Shown here: positions 48,138 to 57,036 of the stretch, piece after piece
Position numbering within the stretch: position 1 is the stretch's first letter
Layout: each line of letters begins with the position of its first letter
Source: CAYPTB01 sp964413535
Lineage (GTDB): Bacteria; Planctomycetota; UBA1135; GCA-002686595
Length of the DNA stretch: 64,000 nucleotides
Direction of reading: 5' to 3'
Assembly (NCBI GenBank): GCA_964413535.1
Contig: CAYPTB010000008.1
Span: forward strand, 62,001-126,000
Notes under the pieces: model-generated
What the model saw: only the letters and a program-made list of their open reading frames with translations
Databases searched by the model: none
Told to the model about the DNA's origin: nothing
Made by a program: the position numbers and the translations under genes

Positions 48138-49055
48138 TTGAATTTTGCTGACAAGTTGCACAATGCCGTCCGATGTGTTGGCAATCCCTGCGTTCTTGGC
48201 ATCGACCCCCACATCGATTTCCTTCCAGATGAGTTTTGTGTCGTCCGAGACAAGAGTGCGTCACGTGCCGCGCGTGCACTTGCAATGACAAAATTTTGTT
48301 TGGATCTGCTTGAACTCGGGCACAGGCGTGTCTGCGCAGTGAAACTCCAATCCGCGTTCTTCGAAGAGCTGGGCTCAGATGGAGCAAGGGCTTGGGAAGC
48401 CGTCGTTGTTGCAGCACATGAGTTGGGCTACCTAGTCGTCGGCGACGTAAAGCGCGGCGATATCGCCAGTACTGCAGCCGCCTATGGCCGCGCGTTCCTT
48501 GGAAGTCCGTATTTTTCTGACGAAGGGCATCTATGCGATGCGATCACCGTCAACCCATATCTGGGTGGCGATTCTATCGAACCATTCATGTCCATCTGTG
48601 AGAAATCCGACCGGGGGATCTTCATTCTCGTTCGCACTTCGAATCCCGGCGCGTCCGACTTTCAACTTCACGGAATACCTCCCCTTTGGCAAGAGGTTGC
48701 TCATCAAGTCGATAGATGGGGCTCCCAACTCGTTGGGGCATGTGGAATGTCGTCGATAGGGGCTGTCGTAGGGGCAACTCATCCCAAGGAAGTCGCTTCG
48801 TTCAGAGCCGCCTTGCCCCGCTCGCCACTCCTTCTTCCGGGCTATGGGGCACAAGGCGCATCGGCGGCGGGACTAGTCGACGCATTCCTTCCCAACGGAC
48901 ATGGAGCTCTCGTAAGCTCCTCGCGGGGTATCGGTTTTGCATACAGAAGATATCCAGGGCTCCCCTGGAAGGATGCAGCTCACAATGCTTTAAATGAAAT
49001 GATTGCGGATATCACCAAAGCTCTTCTGGGTAGGCGCTCACCAATGGGCACCTAG
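48138..49055 (+). CDS. pyrF: orotidine 5'-phosphate decarboxylase (type 2)
   Basis: Last step of UMP synthesis. The 305-residue length and motifs fit the type 2 (longer) enzyme: GNPCVLGIDPHIDFLPDE, VCAVKLQSAFFEELGSDGAR AW, YLVVGDVKRGDIASTAAAYG (catalytic D-K-R-G-D-I), ITVNPYLGGDSIEPF, FILVRTSNPGASDFQ and LLPGYGAQGASAAGLVDAFL. TTG 48138 is preceded by GAGGAGG four bases upstream, a convincing start. Confidence 0.94.
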   Translation: MNFADKLHNAVRCVGNPCVLGIDPHIDFLPDEFCVVRDKSASRAARALAMTKFCLDLLELGHRRVCAVKLQSAFFEELGSDGARAWEAVVVAAHELGYLVVGDVKRGDIASTAAAYGRAFLGSPYFSDEGHLCDAITVNPYLGGDSIEPFMSICEKSDRGIFILVRTSNPGASDFQLHGIPPLWQEVAHQVDRWGSQLVGACGMSSIGAVVGATHPKEVASFRAALPRSPLLLPGYGAQGASAAGLVDAFLPNGHGALVSSSRGIGFAYRRYPGLPWKDAAHNALNEMIADITKALLGRRSPMGT

Positions 49056-49070
49056 GCGCGCCTTCATCAA

Positions 49071-50681
49071 ATGCGTCTATCTTACGAGCACCTTCCCGCC
49101 GATATCTTCGGCCCGAATGTTATACAAGAGACGTTCCCGTCAGCTGACATCCGCCCTCTTGGATTTAAAGGTCCGTTCCTTGCGCGAAAGCTAGAATCGA
49201 TCCTGCGTCCCGACGATCTCCTCCATCGAGAAAAACGGTGCCAACTCCTTGGGCAATGGGAAAAGCAGCTTGCGTTGCTCGAACCGCCCGTAGCGGCGTT
49301 GGAGTCCCTGAGGACGCTCGAGCAACCAAAGAGCTCAATCGTACTCGTCGAGTCGCTTCCAGGTATTCTGGGTGGCCCCTTGATCAATCTCTACAAAGCA
49401 ATCCATGCGGTCAGGATTGCTCGCGAGTTGGCTCAGCGGTTCAATGAAGCCGTCGTACCTGTAGTGTGGGTTCTCACAGATGAGCTCGCGGCGAATGTTT
49501 GCCAGTACTTCGTGAATGCGGATCTCGACCTGAGGAAGGTTTCGTTTCCGGGCATCGAAAGTGGGGGCCAGCCCTTTTCTCGCTTTCGCTTTGATGAGTC
49601 CGCGCAACACTTGCGGGCTGTCCGAGAACTCGTGTGCGAACTGCTATGGGATGGAGTGCATACCCAAGAAGCCTTGGACCTCTTCTTCCCCCGCCAGGGC
49701 GAGAGCCTCGGCACTGCGTTTGCGCGTGCAATGTGCACAGCTCTGGGGCACTTGGGACTCGTCGTCTTGGTGCCGGATTGGATCAGAGAAGACCTCTCAC
49801 AAACAATTGCGCGACTGATGTCTGTTGATCCGCGCCGACTCCTAGATAAGACCGCACGCGAACTCGAATCGAAGGGATATGCGGGCTTCGTCGATACAGT
49901 GCAATCCTCTTTATTGTGCACTCGTGTGAATCCATTCTCTGGCGGAGATGGATACCGATACGGGGGCGATTCCGGGTCGCCAACCCCGTTCGAACTTGCT
50001 GCAAAGATCCTTCAAGCACCCGCGGATTGGGCTGCGGGACCCTTGATTCGGCCGTTGTGCCAAGACTCCGTGCTACCCGTGGCCGCTCGAGTGGGAGGGG
50101 ACGAATCCCTCGCTTCGGAAATTCTGGGCAGTGATCTACGCCTGGCCACTGGATTGCCGGCAACTCCATTCATAGGGCGTCTATCTGCGAGTCTGGTAGG
50201 GCCAGAATGCGGTCGAGCACTCGCCCGTCTCGGAATCGGCGTAGGAGACTTTCTGTCTGGCTCACTGGGAACCCGTCAAGTGGTCGGCGAGGCAAATAGT
50301 GATTCCGTAGGAGATCTACTCGATGAGATCGCTAAGACCGCCGCCATGGAACTACTGTCCGTCCGCCAGGCCCTTGCTCGTGTGGACGAGGGACTAGCAG
50401 TCCAACTAAAGCGCACAGCTCGTCAGGTCCGATCCCTGATCGGCCATCTTGCGAAACGAACAAGGCGGTCTGGCAGCAATCGGCAAGGGAAGCAACGACG
50501 GCACGTGAGGCGGGTTCAAAGCGGCCTCTTGCCCAACAACATGCCACAGGAGCAGGTTATCAGCATCCTCTCCGTCATTGCCAGATTTGGACAGGACTGG
50601 ATTGTCGAATTGCTCGGACAGATTCCTCCATTACCGGCCGGACATCTTGTTGTTCGATTCGAGGAATCGCTGAGGACGTGA
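49071..50681 (+). CDS. bshC: bacillithiol biosynthesis cysteine-adding enzyme BshC
   Basis: Adds cysteine to GlcN-malate in the last step of bacillithiol synthesis. The 536-residue protein follows BshC: LVESLPGILGGPLINLYKAI HAVRIA, VPVVWVLTDELAANVC, GPLIRPLCQDSVLPVAARVG GDESLASEI, and LLPNNMPQEQVISILSVIAR FG near the end. The GQQ-G-F/L-GGPL and L.RPL.QD..LPvaa.vGG blocks support the call; some family residues differ. A charged basic segment (KRTRRSGSNRQGKQRRHVRR) interrupts the C-terminal coiled coil. It is 15 bases after pyrF. bshA and bshB were not seen in the window. Confidence 0.8.
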   Translation: MRLSYEHLPADIFGPNVIQETFPSADIRPLGFKGPFLARKLESILRPDDLLHREKRCQLLGQWEKQLALLEPPVAALESLRTLEQPKSSIVLVESLPGILGGPLINLYKAIHAVRIARELAQRFNEAVVPVVWVLTDELAANVCQYFVNADLDLRKVSFPGIESGGQPFSRFRFDESAQHLRAVRELVCELLWDGVHTQEALDLFFPRQGESLGTAFARAMCTALGHLGLVVLVPDWIREDLSQTIARLMSVDPRRLLDKTARELESKGYAGFVDTVQSSLLCTRVNPFSGGDGYRYGGDSGSPTPFELAAKILQAPADWAAGPLIRPLCQDSVLPVAARVGGDESLASEILGSDLRLATGLPATPFIGRLSASLVGPECGRALARLGIGVGDFLSGSLGTRQVVGEANSDSVGDLLDEIAKTAAMELLSVRQALARVDEGLAVQLKRTARQVRSLIGHLAKRTRRSGSNRQGKQRRHVRRVQSGLLPNNMPQEQVISILSVIARFGQDWIVELLGQIPPLPAGHLVVRFEESLRT

Positions 50682-51496
50682 TGAGGGTTTCCATTTCCGG
50701 GTTCATATGTGGGAAGTGGCGAGCTCATGCAGCCCCTCGGCGCTCCAGCTCCTGGCCTCCAGGGCCGCCATTTCGCCCCTTAGCCGTCGGTTGGCCATGG
50801 CTCGCTTCGCGACGCGCGGTGCGCGAGCGACGCCGACGGCCATGGGGTGCTCGCCGGGGGTCGCTTAAGGGCTCGCCCGTGGGGAGGCGGGCCGAATCGG
50901 CTGCGCCGAAGGTACTGGATTCCCACACGCGGGCTTCAGACTCTCGGTAGGCGTCCGAGCGGTTCTGCCGACCGACGGTTGACCGGCGGGGAGGAAGGGC
51001 TGGTCGGAGGCCTCAAGGCCGAGACACGGGAGCTCCGACGAGCTCCTTCCAGCGCGGCGACACGAACTCGTCGATGCGACTCGCCGCGTGCGTGGCAGAT
51101 GACTCTAGTGTGGGAATCGGGGCGTGGGTCGAATCCGCCGAGGTGAAGGTGGATCGTTGTTCTTGATGATGCCTTCTAGTTGGGTGTCCAGGGAGTGCAC
51201 GTGGCCTGCGGTCCTGAGGATCCTCCTCGTGAGGGGGGGCACTCCCCCGGAACCCGTGGGCTCGCAAGCATTTTTTTCGCCTCTGATCGGAATCGCCTAG
51301 GCGTAGCCCGCGTCCTTCGGTCGGATCGGATCAAGACCCCATTTCCCGGATCGCTGCCCTCGACCCTCGCGCAGACGCGTTGCATCGATGTCGAGTCTGA
51401 AGGGAGCCTAACTGTCCCGAGACGATCGCTAGTCTCGCACCCTGGGGGCCGCGTACAGTGGTCAAGGGGCTGGAAGGGCTCCGACGTGCACCTTCG
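50682..51496. other. long intergenic region with insertion-sequence debris upstream of parA
   Basis: About 815 bases without a gene. It holds the ISL3 end at 51109-51165, another ISL3-terminus-like GATTCCCACACGCGGGCTTC near 50921-50944, and a GC-rich hairpin-forming part near 50795-50860. The parA promoter must lie in the last 300 bases; none was clearly identified. Confidence 0.5.
51109..51165 (-). mobile_element. 3'-end fragment of an ISL3-family element
   Basis: The minus strand encodes TIHLHLGGFDPRPDSHT, parallel to the C-terminus FHLGGLDLLPDSHTKA of the copy at 43617-44322. The outer end reads GTGTGGGAATCGGGG, identical to that copy's end. Only about 55 bases are left. Confidence 0.65.
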
Positions 51497-52486
51497 ATGA
51501 GAAAGATCGCCATAGTCAACCAAAAGGGTGGGGTCGGGAAAACCACGACCGCTGTGAATCTCGGTGCCGGTTTAGCGCTCCAGGGCTGGAGGGTCGTCCT
51601 CGTCGACCTGGACCCCCAAGCGAATGCAAGCCTTCATCTTGGTCTCACGGTTCAAGGCGACGAGGCGTCTACCTACTCCGTCTTGGTAGGGGAAACGCCA
51701 TTCGCTGAGTCACTGCGCTCGACGAACACACTCGGGTTGCGGATTCTGCCGAGCAACATCGACCTTTCGGGTGCTGAGCTCGAACTCGCGAACGCGTTCG
51801 GACGAGAAACGCTCCTGCACGACACGATCGAAACTTGGGAGCGCGATCATCGAATGGCAGAAGGCGGTTCATCCGCAGACTTCCTGCTCTTCGACTGTCC
51901 GCCGAGCCTTGGTCTCCTGTCGATCAATGGTCTGGCGGCAGCGACAGAGGTCTTCATCGCTCTCCAGACCGAATTCTTCGCTCTACAGGGAATGGGTAAG
52001 CTCGTCGAGGTCGTACAACTCCTAAGGCGTCGCATCAATCCCCAGGTATCCATCACTGGCATCGTGGCGTGTCTCTACGACAGCCGGCTGAAGCTCGCGC
52101 GAGAGGTCCTGGCCGAGATCAGGAAGTACTTCCCAGGGCAGGTCTTCCAACGCACTATAGGCACCAATGTCAAGTTGGCGGAAGCCCCGAGCTTCGGTCA
52201 GACCATCTTCGAGTATGCGGCAGACTCCGCGGGAGCGCGAGATTATCGCCAACTCGCCTATGAGGTTGCCGGCCGCTCCGGGAGGCTTTGCGGCGGCCCA
52301 ACGGAAAGCTCGTCCGAAGGGTCCGAAGGGCCTCAAGAACGCGCCGAACCTTGGGTCCTAACCCCCTACAAGCGGTCGGGTCTGAGGCGGCCTGTTCAGT
52401 TGGACGACTTCTCGGCTCCGGAAGTCTTGGGCCCGTCGCGAAGGACGCAGGACGCTGCGGAAGGCGGCCACGAGCGCCTTCCTTGA
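51497..52486 (+). CDS. parA: chromosome partitioning ATPase ParA (Soj)
   Basis: Deviant Walker ATPase that forms a gradient on the nucleoid and moves ParB-parS. The 329-residue protein starts MRKIAIVNQKGGVGKTTTAV with the P-loop KGGVGKTT at residues 10-17. VVLVDLDPQANASLHLGL is the switch I/A' region, DFLLFDCPPSLGLLSINGLA the Walker B-like block, and KLAREVLAEIRKYFPGQVFQ and EAPSFGQTIFEYA complete the fold. The C-terminal 65 residues after ARDYRQLAYEV are extra and rich in Ser/Arg/Glu. ATG 51497 was chosen because it directly precedes the conserved strand. The next gene starts within its stop codon (TTGA). Confidence 0.94.
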   Translation: MRKIAIVNQKGGVGKTTTAVNLGAGLALQGWRVVLVDLDPQANASLHLGLTVQGDEASTYSVLVGETPFAESLRSTNTLGLRILPSNIDLSGAELELANAFGRETLLHDTIETWERDHRMAEGGSSADFLLFDCPPSLGLLSINGLAAATEVFIALQTEFFALQGMGKLVEVVQLLRRRINPQVSITGIVACLYDSRLKLAREVLAEIRKYFPGQVFQRTIGTNVKLAEAPSFGQTIFEYAADSAGARDYRQLAYEVAGRSGRLCGGPTESSSEGSEGPQERAEPWVLTPYKRSGLRRPVQLDDFSAPEVLGPSRRTQDAAEGGHERLP

Positions 52487-53670
52487 AGCGCGCCTATCTC
52501 GATCACAACGCGACAACGCCTCTTCGCCCTGAGGTCCTGCGGGTCTGGACTTCCTATTTGTCGAGACCATTCGGCAACCCCTCGAGTCTACACGCTTCTG
52601 GCAGAGCGGCTCGAGATCTCATCGACCGTTCTCGTGAACGTGTGAGCGCCGCCCTCGGAGTGCATGAGGACGAAGTCTTCTTCACGACCGGGGGAACGGA
52701 AAGCAATAACCTCGCCCTGTTTGGGGCGATCAGAGCCCTCGATTGCGGGACCCTCGTCACGTCGAGGATCGAGCATTCCTCGGTCCTAGAGACGGCGCGC
52801 GCTATCGAAGCCTCAGGGCGCTCGGTTGTGTATCTCTCGACGGATCGTGAGGCGCTCGTCGAACTGTCCTCGCTCGACGAGCTGCTTGCAGCGACGGAGG
52901 CCCCGCTCCTCGTGACGATCCAAATGGCGAACGGTGAAGTTGGTTCGCTGCAACCCGTTCGATCGATCGTCAACAAGGTGCGCCTCCACTCGCCGCTCTC
53001 GATCGTGCATACTGACGCCGTCCAAGCTCTTGGCCGCATCCCTCTGGCGCTTGAGGGAGGGCTCGCGGGGGTCGACCTAGCCTCTCTCTCCGCGCACAAG
53101 GTGGGGGGACCTCTTGGCGTCGGTATCCTCTATCGGAAGAGGGGAACCCCCCTTGCCCCACTCCTGCACGGCGGGAGACAGGAGGGGAGGGTACGCCCTG
53201 GGACCGAGAACGCCGCTGCCATTGCGGCAGCTGCGCTCGCGATCGAACTAGCCGTCGCCGAGACCCACGCGTTCGAGAGGCGAGCACGAATGCAGGCAGA
53301 TGAACTTTGGACGAGCTTGCGCGCTGCGATTCCTGATGTGCAACTCCTTGGGCCTCCGCTCGATCGTGCCGACTTGCGGCTCGCCAACACGCTGTGCATC
53401 GTCATCCCCGCGACGGACGGCAAGGTTCTAGTGACGGCACTCGACCTCGCTGGCCTCGAAGTTAGCGCGGGCTCGGCGTGTGCGAGTGGCTCGGTCGAGC
53501 CATCGCACGTGCTGCGTGCGATGGGACTCGGTGACGACATCGCACGCGCGGGCCTTCGGCTTTCCTTGGGTTGGCCGACTTCGCCCTCCGACTGTGCACA
53601 CGCGGTGGAAACACTGAGAAAAGTGGCGGGCGCGTCGCGCGCAAGCCGTGGCCCTTGCGGCGCGTTGTGA
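52483..53670 (+). CDS. cysteine desulfurase (NifS/IscS family)
   Basis: PLP enzyme that removes sulfur from cysteine for Fe-S clusters, thio-tRNA or selenium metabolism. TTG 52483 overlaps the parA stop as TTGA and gives 395 residues starting at KRAYLDHNATTPLRPEVLRV. TTGGTESNNLALFGAI is the PLP phosphate region, the PLP Lys is in SLSAHKVGGPLGVG (Lys206), and RPGTENAAAIAA follows. The catalytic Cys is in SAGSACASGSVEPSH (Cys333) in a loop of the group I type. The family also supplies selenium to selenophosphate synthase in some bacteria, of possible interest given the Sec candidate (inference only). Start codon overlap implies coupled translation with parA. Confidence 0.92.
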   Translation: MKRAYLDHNATTPLRPEVLRVWTSYLSRPFGNPSSLHASGRAARDLIDRSRERVSAALGVHEDEVFFTTGGTESNNLALFGAIRALDCGTLVTSRIEHSSVLETARAIEASGRSVVYLSTDREALVELSSLDELLAATEAPLLVTIQMANGEVGSLQPVRSIVNKVRLHSPLSIVHTDAVQALGRIPLALEGGLAGVDLASLSAHKVGGPLGVGILYRKRGTPLAPLLHGGRQEGRVRPGTENAAAIAAAALAIELAVAETHAFERRARMQADELWTSLRAAIPDVQLLGPPLDRADLRLANTLCIVIPATDGKVLVTALDLAGLEVSAGSACASGSVEPSHVLRAMGLGDDIARAGLRLSLGWPTSPSDCAHAVETLRKVAGASRASRGPCGAL

Positions 53671-54022
53671 ACAGCCGACTAAAAGATTGCTTTCGCTTCG
53701 TTGACGCACCTCGCCGTCGGGCTTGTAATCCCGCTCCTCTGGGAGCTTGATGGAAGACGTCGGATCTACCAACGCCGCTCCCTCGTGAATGGCTCGACGG
53801 GGGGATCATGAGCCAAAAAATCGCGCCGGCTTCTCCGTGGGTCCGTTGGTCGGGCCGAGTCTCAACCGCCGCCTCCGCGCGGGCAACGAATCCAGTCCGG
53901 CTTTCGGGCAAGCTCGTCGTGCCCAGGGTAAGCGGGCGCGGGCCTCGTCCCTCGAAGCGAGGGCAACAGCCGCGGAGTTCTCGCCCGGTTCTGGTCGCGG
54001 GTCGTCCGAAAGGGAATCGAGA
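53671..54022. other. region between cysteine desulfurase and dnaA
   Basis: 352 bases. No DnaA box of the form TTATNCACA was noticed and no promoter is evident. The frame of dnaA is open upstream to 53789, but that part is Arg/Ala-rich without DnaA similarity. It may carry the dnaA leader. Confidence 0.4.
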
Positions 54023-55525
54023 ATGACTTCCCCTGCGTCTCCTCTCGACTTCCCGGTTCCGGCCCTGATCCTCAAGACTGAACAGGAGGGCCTTGCCGAG
54101 GCTCCCTCGTACGTGGGGCCCTGCGACTCGGATTCCCGGCACTGCGAATCGCAACTACCCCAACATTGGGAGAACCTCCAGCGCGCCATCCGAGATCGCG
54201 TGCAAGCCGACCAATTCGAGACGTGGTTCCGCCGGGCCAGCCTTATTCATCTCGACGAGCGAACCGTCCGGATCGCCGTCCAGAACGGGTTCACCCGCGA
54301 CTGGTTGAACACCTACTACAAGGAGATCCTGGATCGTGCCGTGGCCTTCGTCTTCGGCTCGGGACGCCGGCTTGAGTTTGCGGTTGATCCCGAGTTGATG
54401 GTGACTCGAAGAGCCCTACCAGAGGTTCCCGCCACAATTCCCGCCTTGACCAGCGCTGAACCAGTCCCCCAGCCGAAACGTGCGTTGCTCGAAACAAGCG
54501 ACACGGTGCTCAACCCTCGCTATCAGTTCGACACTTTCGTCGTGGGGCCATGCAATCGGTTCGCACACGCGGCGGCTGTCGGTGTTTCTGAAGCTCCTGG
54601 ACAGGCCTACAACCCTTTCTTCCTCCACGGGAGCGTTGGGCTGGGCAAGACGCACCTGCTCCAGTCGCTCTGTCACTCCATCCTCGAGCGCGATGAAGGA
54701 GCGCAGATCCTCTACCTCTCTTGCGAGACGTTCGTGAACCACTTCATCAGCGCGCTAGAGAATGGAGACCTACAGAAATTCCGGACCAAGTACAGGAACG
54801 TGGGCGTCCTCGTCGTCGATGACATTCACCTCCTAGCCAACAAAGAGCGCACCCAGGAAGAGTTCTTCCACACCTTCAACACTCTGTACAACGCCGGCAA
54901 GCAGATCGTCCTGTCGTCTGATAGCCCGCCCAAGGACATCCCCACCCTTCAGGGGCGCCTCGTGTCCCGTTTCAGATGGGGCCTGGTAACAGAAGTGGAA
55001 GCGCCTTGCTTCGAGACCCGTGTCGCCATCCTAAAGCGAAAGAGCCGCCAGCGAGGCCATGAATTGAATGACGACGTCACGGCGCTTCTCGCCGAGCACA
55101 TCGACACGAACATTCGAGAACTCGAGGGCGCGGTTACCAAGCTCATTGGATTCGCCAACCTCTCTTCACGACCCATAACGCCTGATCTTGCACGCGAATG
55201 CCTGCGCGATGTGCTTCACGAGCGTCGTGGACAGCCCTCAATGGAGGAGATCCTGCGGATAGTAACGGATCACTTCGGAGTCAAGCTCTCCGACCTTCAG
55301 TCGCGCAAGCGCACGAACGCCATCGCCTTTCCTCGTCAAGTCGGCATGTACCTCGCCCGGAAAGCGACCCGGATGTCCCTCGAGGAAATTGGGGGCTTCT
55401 TCGGGGGCCGCGACCATTCCACGGTCCTCTATGCCCTCCAGAAACTCGAGAAGCTCCAAGAGAAGGAGCCTCGCATGCGCGAACTGCTGCTCTCCATGCT
55501 TAGCCAATCCGGTCTCCGGACTTGA
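54023..55525 (+). CDS. dnaA: chromosomal replication initiator DnaA
   Basis: Binds the origin and opens it. ATG 54023 has AGGGA seven bases upstream and gives 500 residues. Domain I is at about 45-125 (HWENLQRAIRDRVQADQFET WF). The AAA+ domain has NPRYQFDTFVVGPCNRFAHA, Walker A GSVGLGKTHLLQS (near residue 205), Walker B VLVVDDIHLL and SSDSPPKDIP sensor I. Domain IV has FGGRDHSTVLYALQKL, the DnaA signature, after VKLSDLQSRKRTNAIAFPRQ. It is followed by dnaN, DciA and gyrB in the classical origin order (no recF seen). Confidence 0.97.
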   Translation: MTSPASPLDFPVPALILKTEQEGLAEAPSYVGPCDSDSRHCESQLPQHWENLQRAIRDRVQADQFETWFRRASLIHLDERTVRIAVQNGFTRDWLNTYYKEILDRAVAFVFGSGRRLEFAVDPELMVTRRALPEVPATIPALTSAEPVPQPKRALLETSDTVLNPRYQFDTFVVGPCNRFAHAAAVGVSEAPGQAYNPFFLHGSVGLGKTHLLQSLCHSILERDEGAQILYLSCETFVNHFISALENGDLQKFRTKYRNVGVLVVDDIHLLANKERTQEEFFHTFNTLYNAGKQIVLSSDSPPKDIPTLQGRLVSRFRWGLVTEVEAPCFETRVAILKRKSRQRGHELNDDVTALLAEHIDTNIRELEGAVTKLIGFANLSSRPITPDLARECLRDVLHERRGQPSMEEILRIVTDHFGVKLSDLQSRKRTNAIAFPRQVGMYLARKATRMSLEEIGGFFGGRDHSTVLYALQKLEKLQEKEPRMRELLLSMLSQSGLRT

Positions 55526-55896
55526 TGAGCCCCTCCGTCGCTCTCCCGGTTTACTTCGATGGCGAATGCCTATACCTTGCACCCAGGCAAAGGGGGCTCC
55601 CAAACGTTCCCCTCCCAGGTCCTGGGATTGTTGAAAACCTGCTCGATAGCGGAGGATCAATCGTTGGGATCACCCTGCCTTACCCGGGTTCTTCCACTGC
55701 CCTCCCCCGCGCTAACGGCCCTCTGTGGAGAAACGTGGGAAACTTCCTCCTGATTGCCCTTCCTTCCACCGACTCATACCGACACCTACCTCCCCACCAA
55801 CCCGACACAAACCCTTGTCCAACACTACAATGCATGCGGCCGCCTTCACCTTCTCCACATTTTGGCCGTCCCCTTATTAAGGGTAAGAACCATTAA
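55525..55896 (+). CDS. doubtful small open frame in the dnaA-dnaN gap
   Basis: An ATG overlapping the dnaA stop opens a 123-codon frame (SPSVALPVYFDGECLYLAPR and on). No family is recognised. The second half is Pro-rich and its base composition looks like non-coding pyrimidine-rich DNA. It coincides with DnaA-box-like sequences, so it may be chance within an origin. Kept only because the gap is otherwise empty. Confidence 0.2.
   Translation: MSPSVALPVYFDGECLYLAPRQRGLPNVPLPGPGIVENLLDSGGSIVGITLPYPGSSTALPRANGPLWRNVGNFLLIALPSTDSYRHLPPHQPDTNPCPTLQCMRPPSPSPHFGRPLIKGKNH
55724..55859. promoter_or_regulatory. DnaA-box-like pair in candidate origin region (dnaA-dnaN gap)
   Basis: TTCTCCACA occurs at 55851-55859 on the plus strand and at 55724-55732 on the minus strand (read TGTGGAGAA). 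It differs from the TTATCCACA consensus at one base. An A/T-rich patch with CCTTATTAAGG follows at about 55872-55905. The dnaA-dnaN gap is a frequent oriC site, but only two imperfect boxes are visible. Confidence 0.4.
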
Positions 55897-55929
55897 CTAC
55901 TCCTCCAAACCCAGACTTCGGACTTAGGC

Positions 55930-57030
55930 ATGAAGGTCCTTTGCGATCGTGAACATCTCCGCGAAGGGATGACGCTCGCCACTAGCGTTATCCCCGTGAA
56001 GAGCACGCATCCCGCCATAGAGAACGTGTTGCTCACGGCGAGCGACGACGCTCTCGAACTGGTTGGTACTGATCTCGAGGTTGCCCTGCGCTACCGGATC
56101 GAAGACGTGAAGGTCGAGACACCAGGCAAGGTATTAATTCCTGCGCGTGTAGCCTCTGACTTCATCAGGGATCTCAGTGGGGAAACCGTAACTCTGGAGA
56201 CCAAGGACGATCACTGCATCATCACCGCAGGTCTGGACCGTTGTGAACTCGTTACTATCGATACCGACGAATTCCCGGTCGTGGAGAACTTCTCCGTCGA
56301 AGGCAGCCTCTCCCTTCAAGGGGGCAATTTTGCAAAGCTCGTGAACCGAACTGCTTTCGCTGCAGCGAAGGAGCAGGGACGTTACGCCATGCATGGCATT
56401 CTAGCTCAGGTCGAGGACCAGCAGTTTCGCATGGTGGCTACGGATGGACGCCGGTTGGCGGTATCAAGCTTTCCCATGGACGTTGGAGCGGAGGTACAGC
56501 ACCGCGCTATCGTACCCACTAAGGGAATGCAACTCTTTTGCAGAGTCATCGCGGATCCCTTGGAGCAGGTTCTCGTCCAGTTCGGCGACAATCGCTTTGG
56601 TATGCGGACACCTCGGGCCGAGGTCTTTGCGCGACTCATCGATGGGGAATTCCCCCGCTATTCGGCGGTCATTCCGGAGACCGGTGGTTCGGTCCTCGAA
56701 GCGAATGCAGATCTCTTTGCGCGCAAGCTTCGACTGGTCGCAAACGTGACGTCACAAGACACGCGAGCGGTCCGACTGTCGTTCGCAAAAGGCGAGATGA
56801 AGATCTTCGGGAAATCGACGGGCTACGGAGAGGCTTCGGCGCAAATGGAAGTGGACGTAAAAGGTAACGCCGAGGATGTCGCTTACAATCCGGACTACCT
56901 AATGGACGGGATCAAGAACTGCGAGACCGACGTGGTCCGTCTCGAGTACAGCGCACGGACGAGCCCGGGAAAGTTTATGTTGGGGGAAAACTATGTTTAC
57001 GTCGTGATGCCTATTACGATCGATTCCTGA
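55930..57030 (+). CDS. dnaN: DNA polymerase III sliding clamp (beta subunit)
   Basis: Ring clamp that holds polymerase on DNA. The 366-residue protein has the three clamp domains: MKVLCDREHLREGMTLATSV and ENVLLTASDDALELVGTDLE in domain I, RTAFAAAKEQGRYAMHGILA and MVATDGRRLAVSSFPM in domain II, and IDGEFPRYSAVIPETGG with the C-terminal VYVVMPITIDS. All are characteristic. It is followed six bases later by the DciA gene. Confidence 0.97.
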   Translation: MKVLCDREHLREGMTLATSVIPVKSTHPAIENVLLTASDDALELVGTDLEVALRYRIEDVKVETPGKVLIPARVASDFIRDLSGETVTLETKDDHCIITAGLDRCELVTIDTDEFPVVENFSVEGSLSLQGGNFAKLVNRTAFAAAKEQGRYAMHGILAQVEDQQFRMVATDGRRLAVSSFPMDVGAEVQHRAIVPTKGMQLFCRVIADPLEQVLVQFGDNRFGMRTPRAEVFARLIDGEFPRYSAVIPETGGSVLEANADLFARKLRLVANVTSQDTRAVRLSFAKGEMKIFGKSTGYGEASAQMEVDVKGNAEDVAYNPDYLMDGIKNCETDVVRLEYSARTSPGKFMLGENYVYVVMPITIDS

Positions 57031-57036
57031 CATTAC

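Noticed and set aside
50725..50790. Similarity on the minus strand to the IS256 remnant near 36480-36545 (shared GCCCTGGAGGCCAGGAGC)
   Set aside because: One 18-base match and patchy similarity around it; too short to call an IS256 fragment.
51115..51140. tRNA T-arm-like GGGTCGAATCC
   Set aside because: No acceptor or anticodon arms; the stretch is explained by the ISL3 end fragment.
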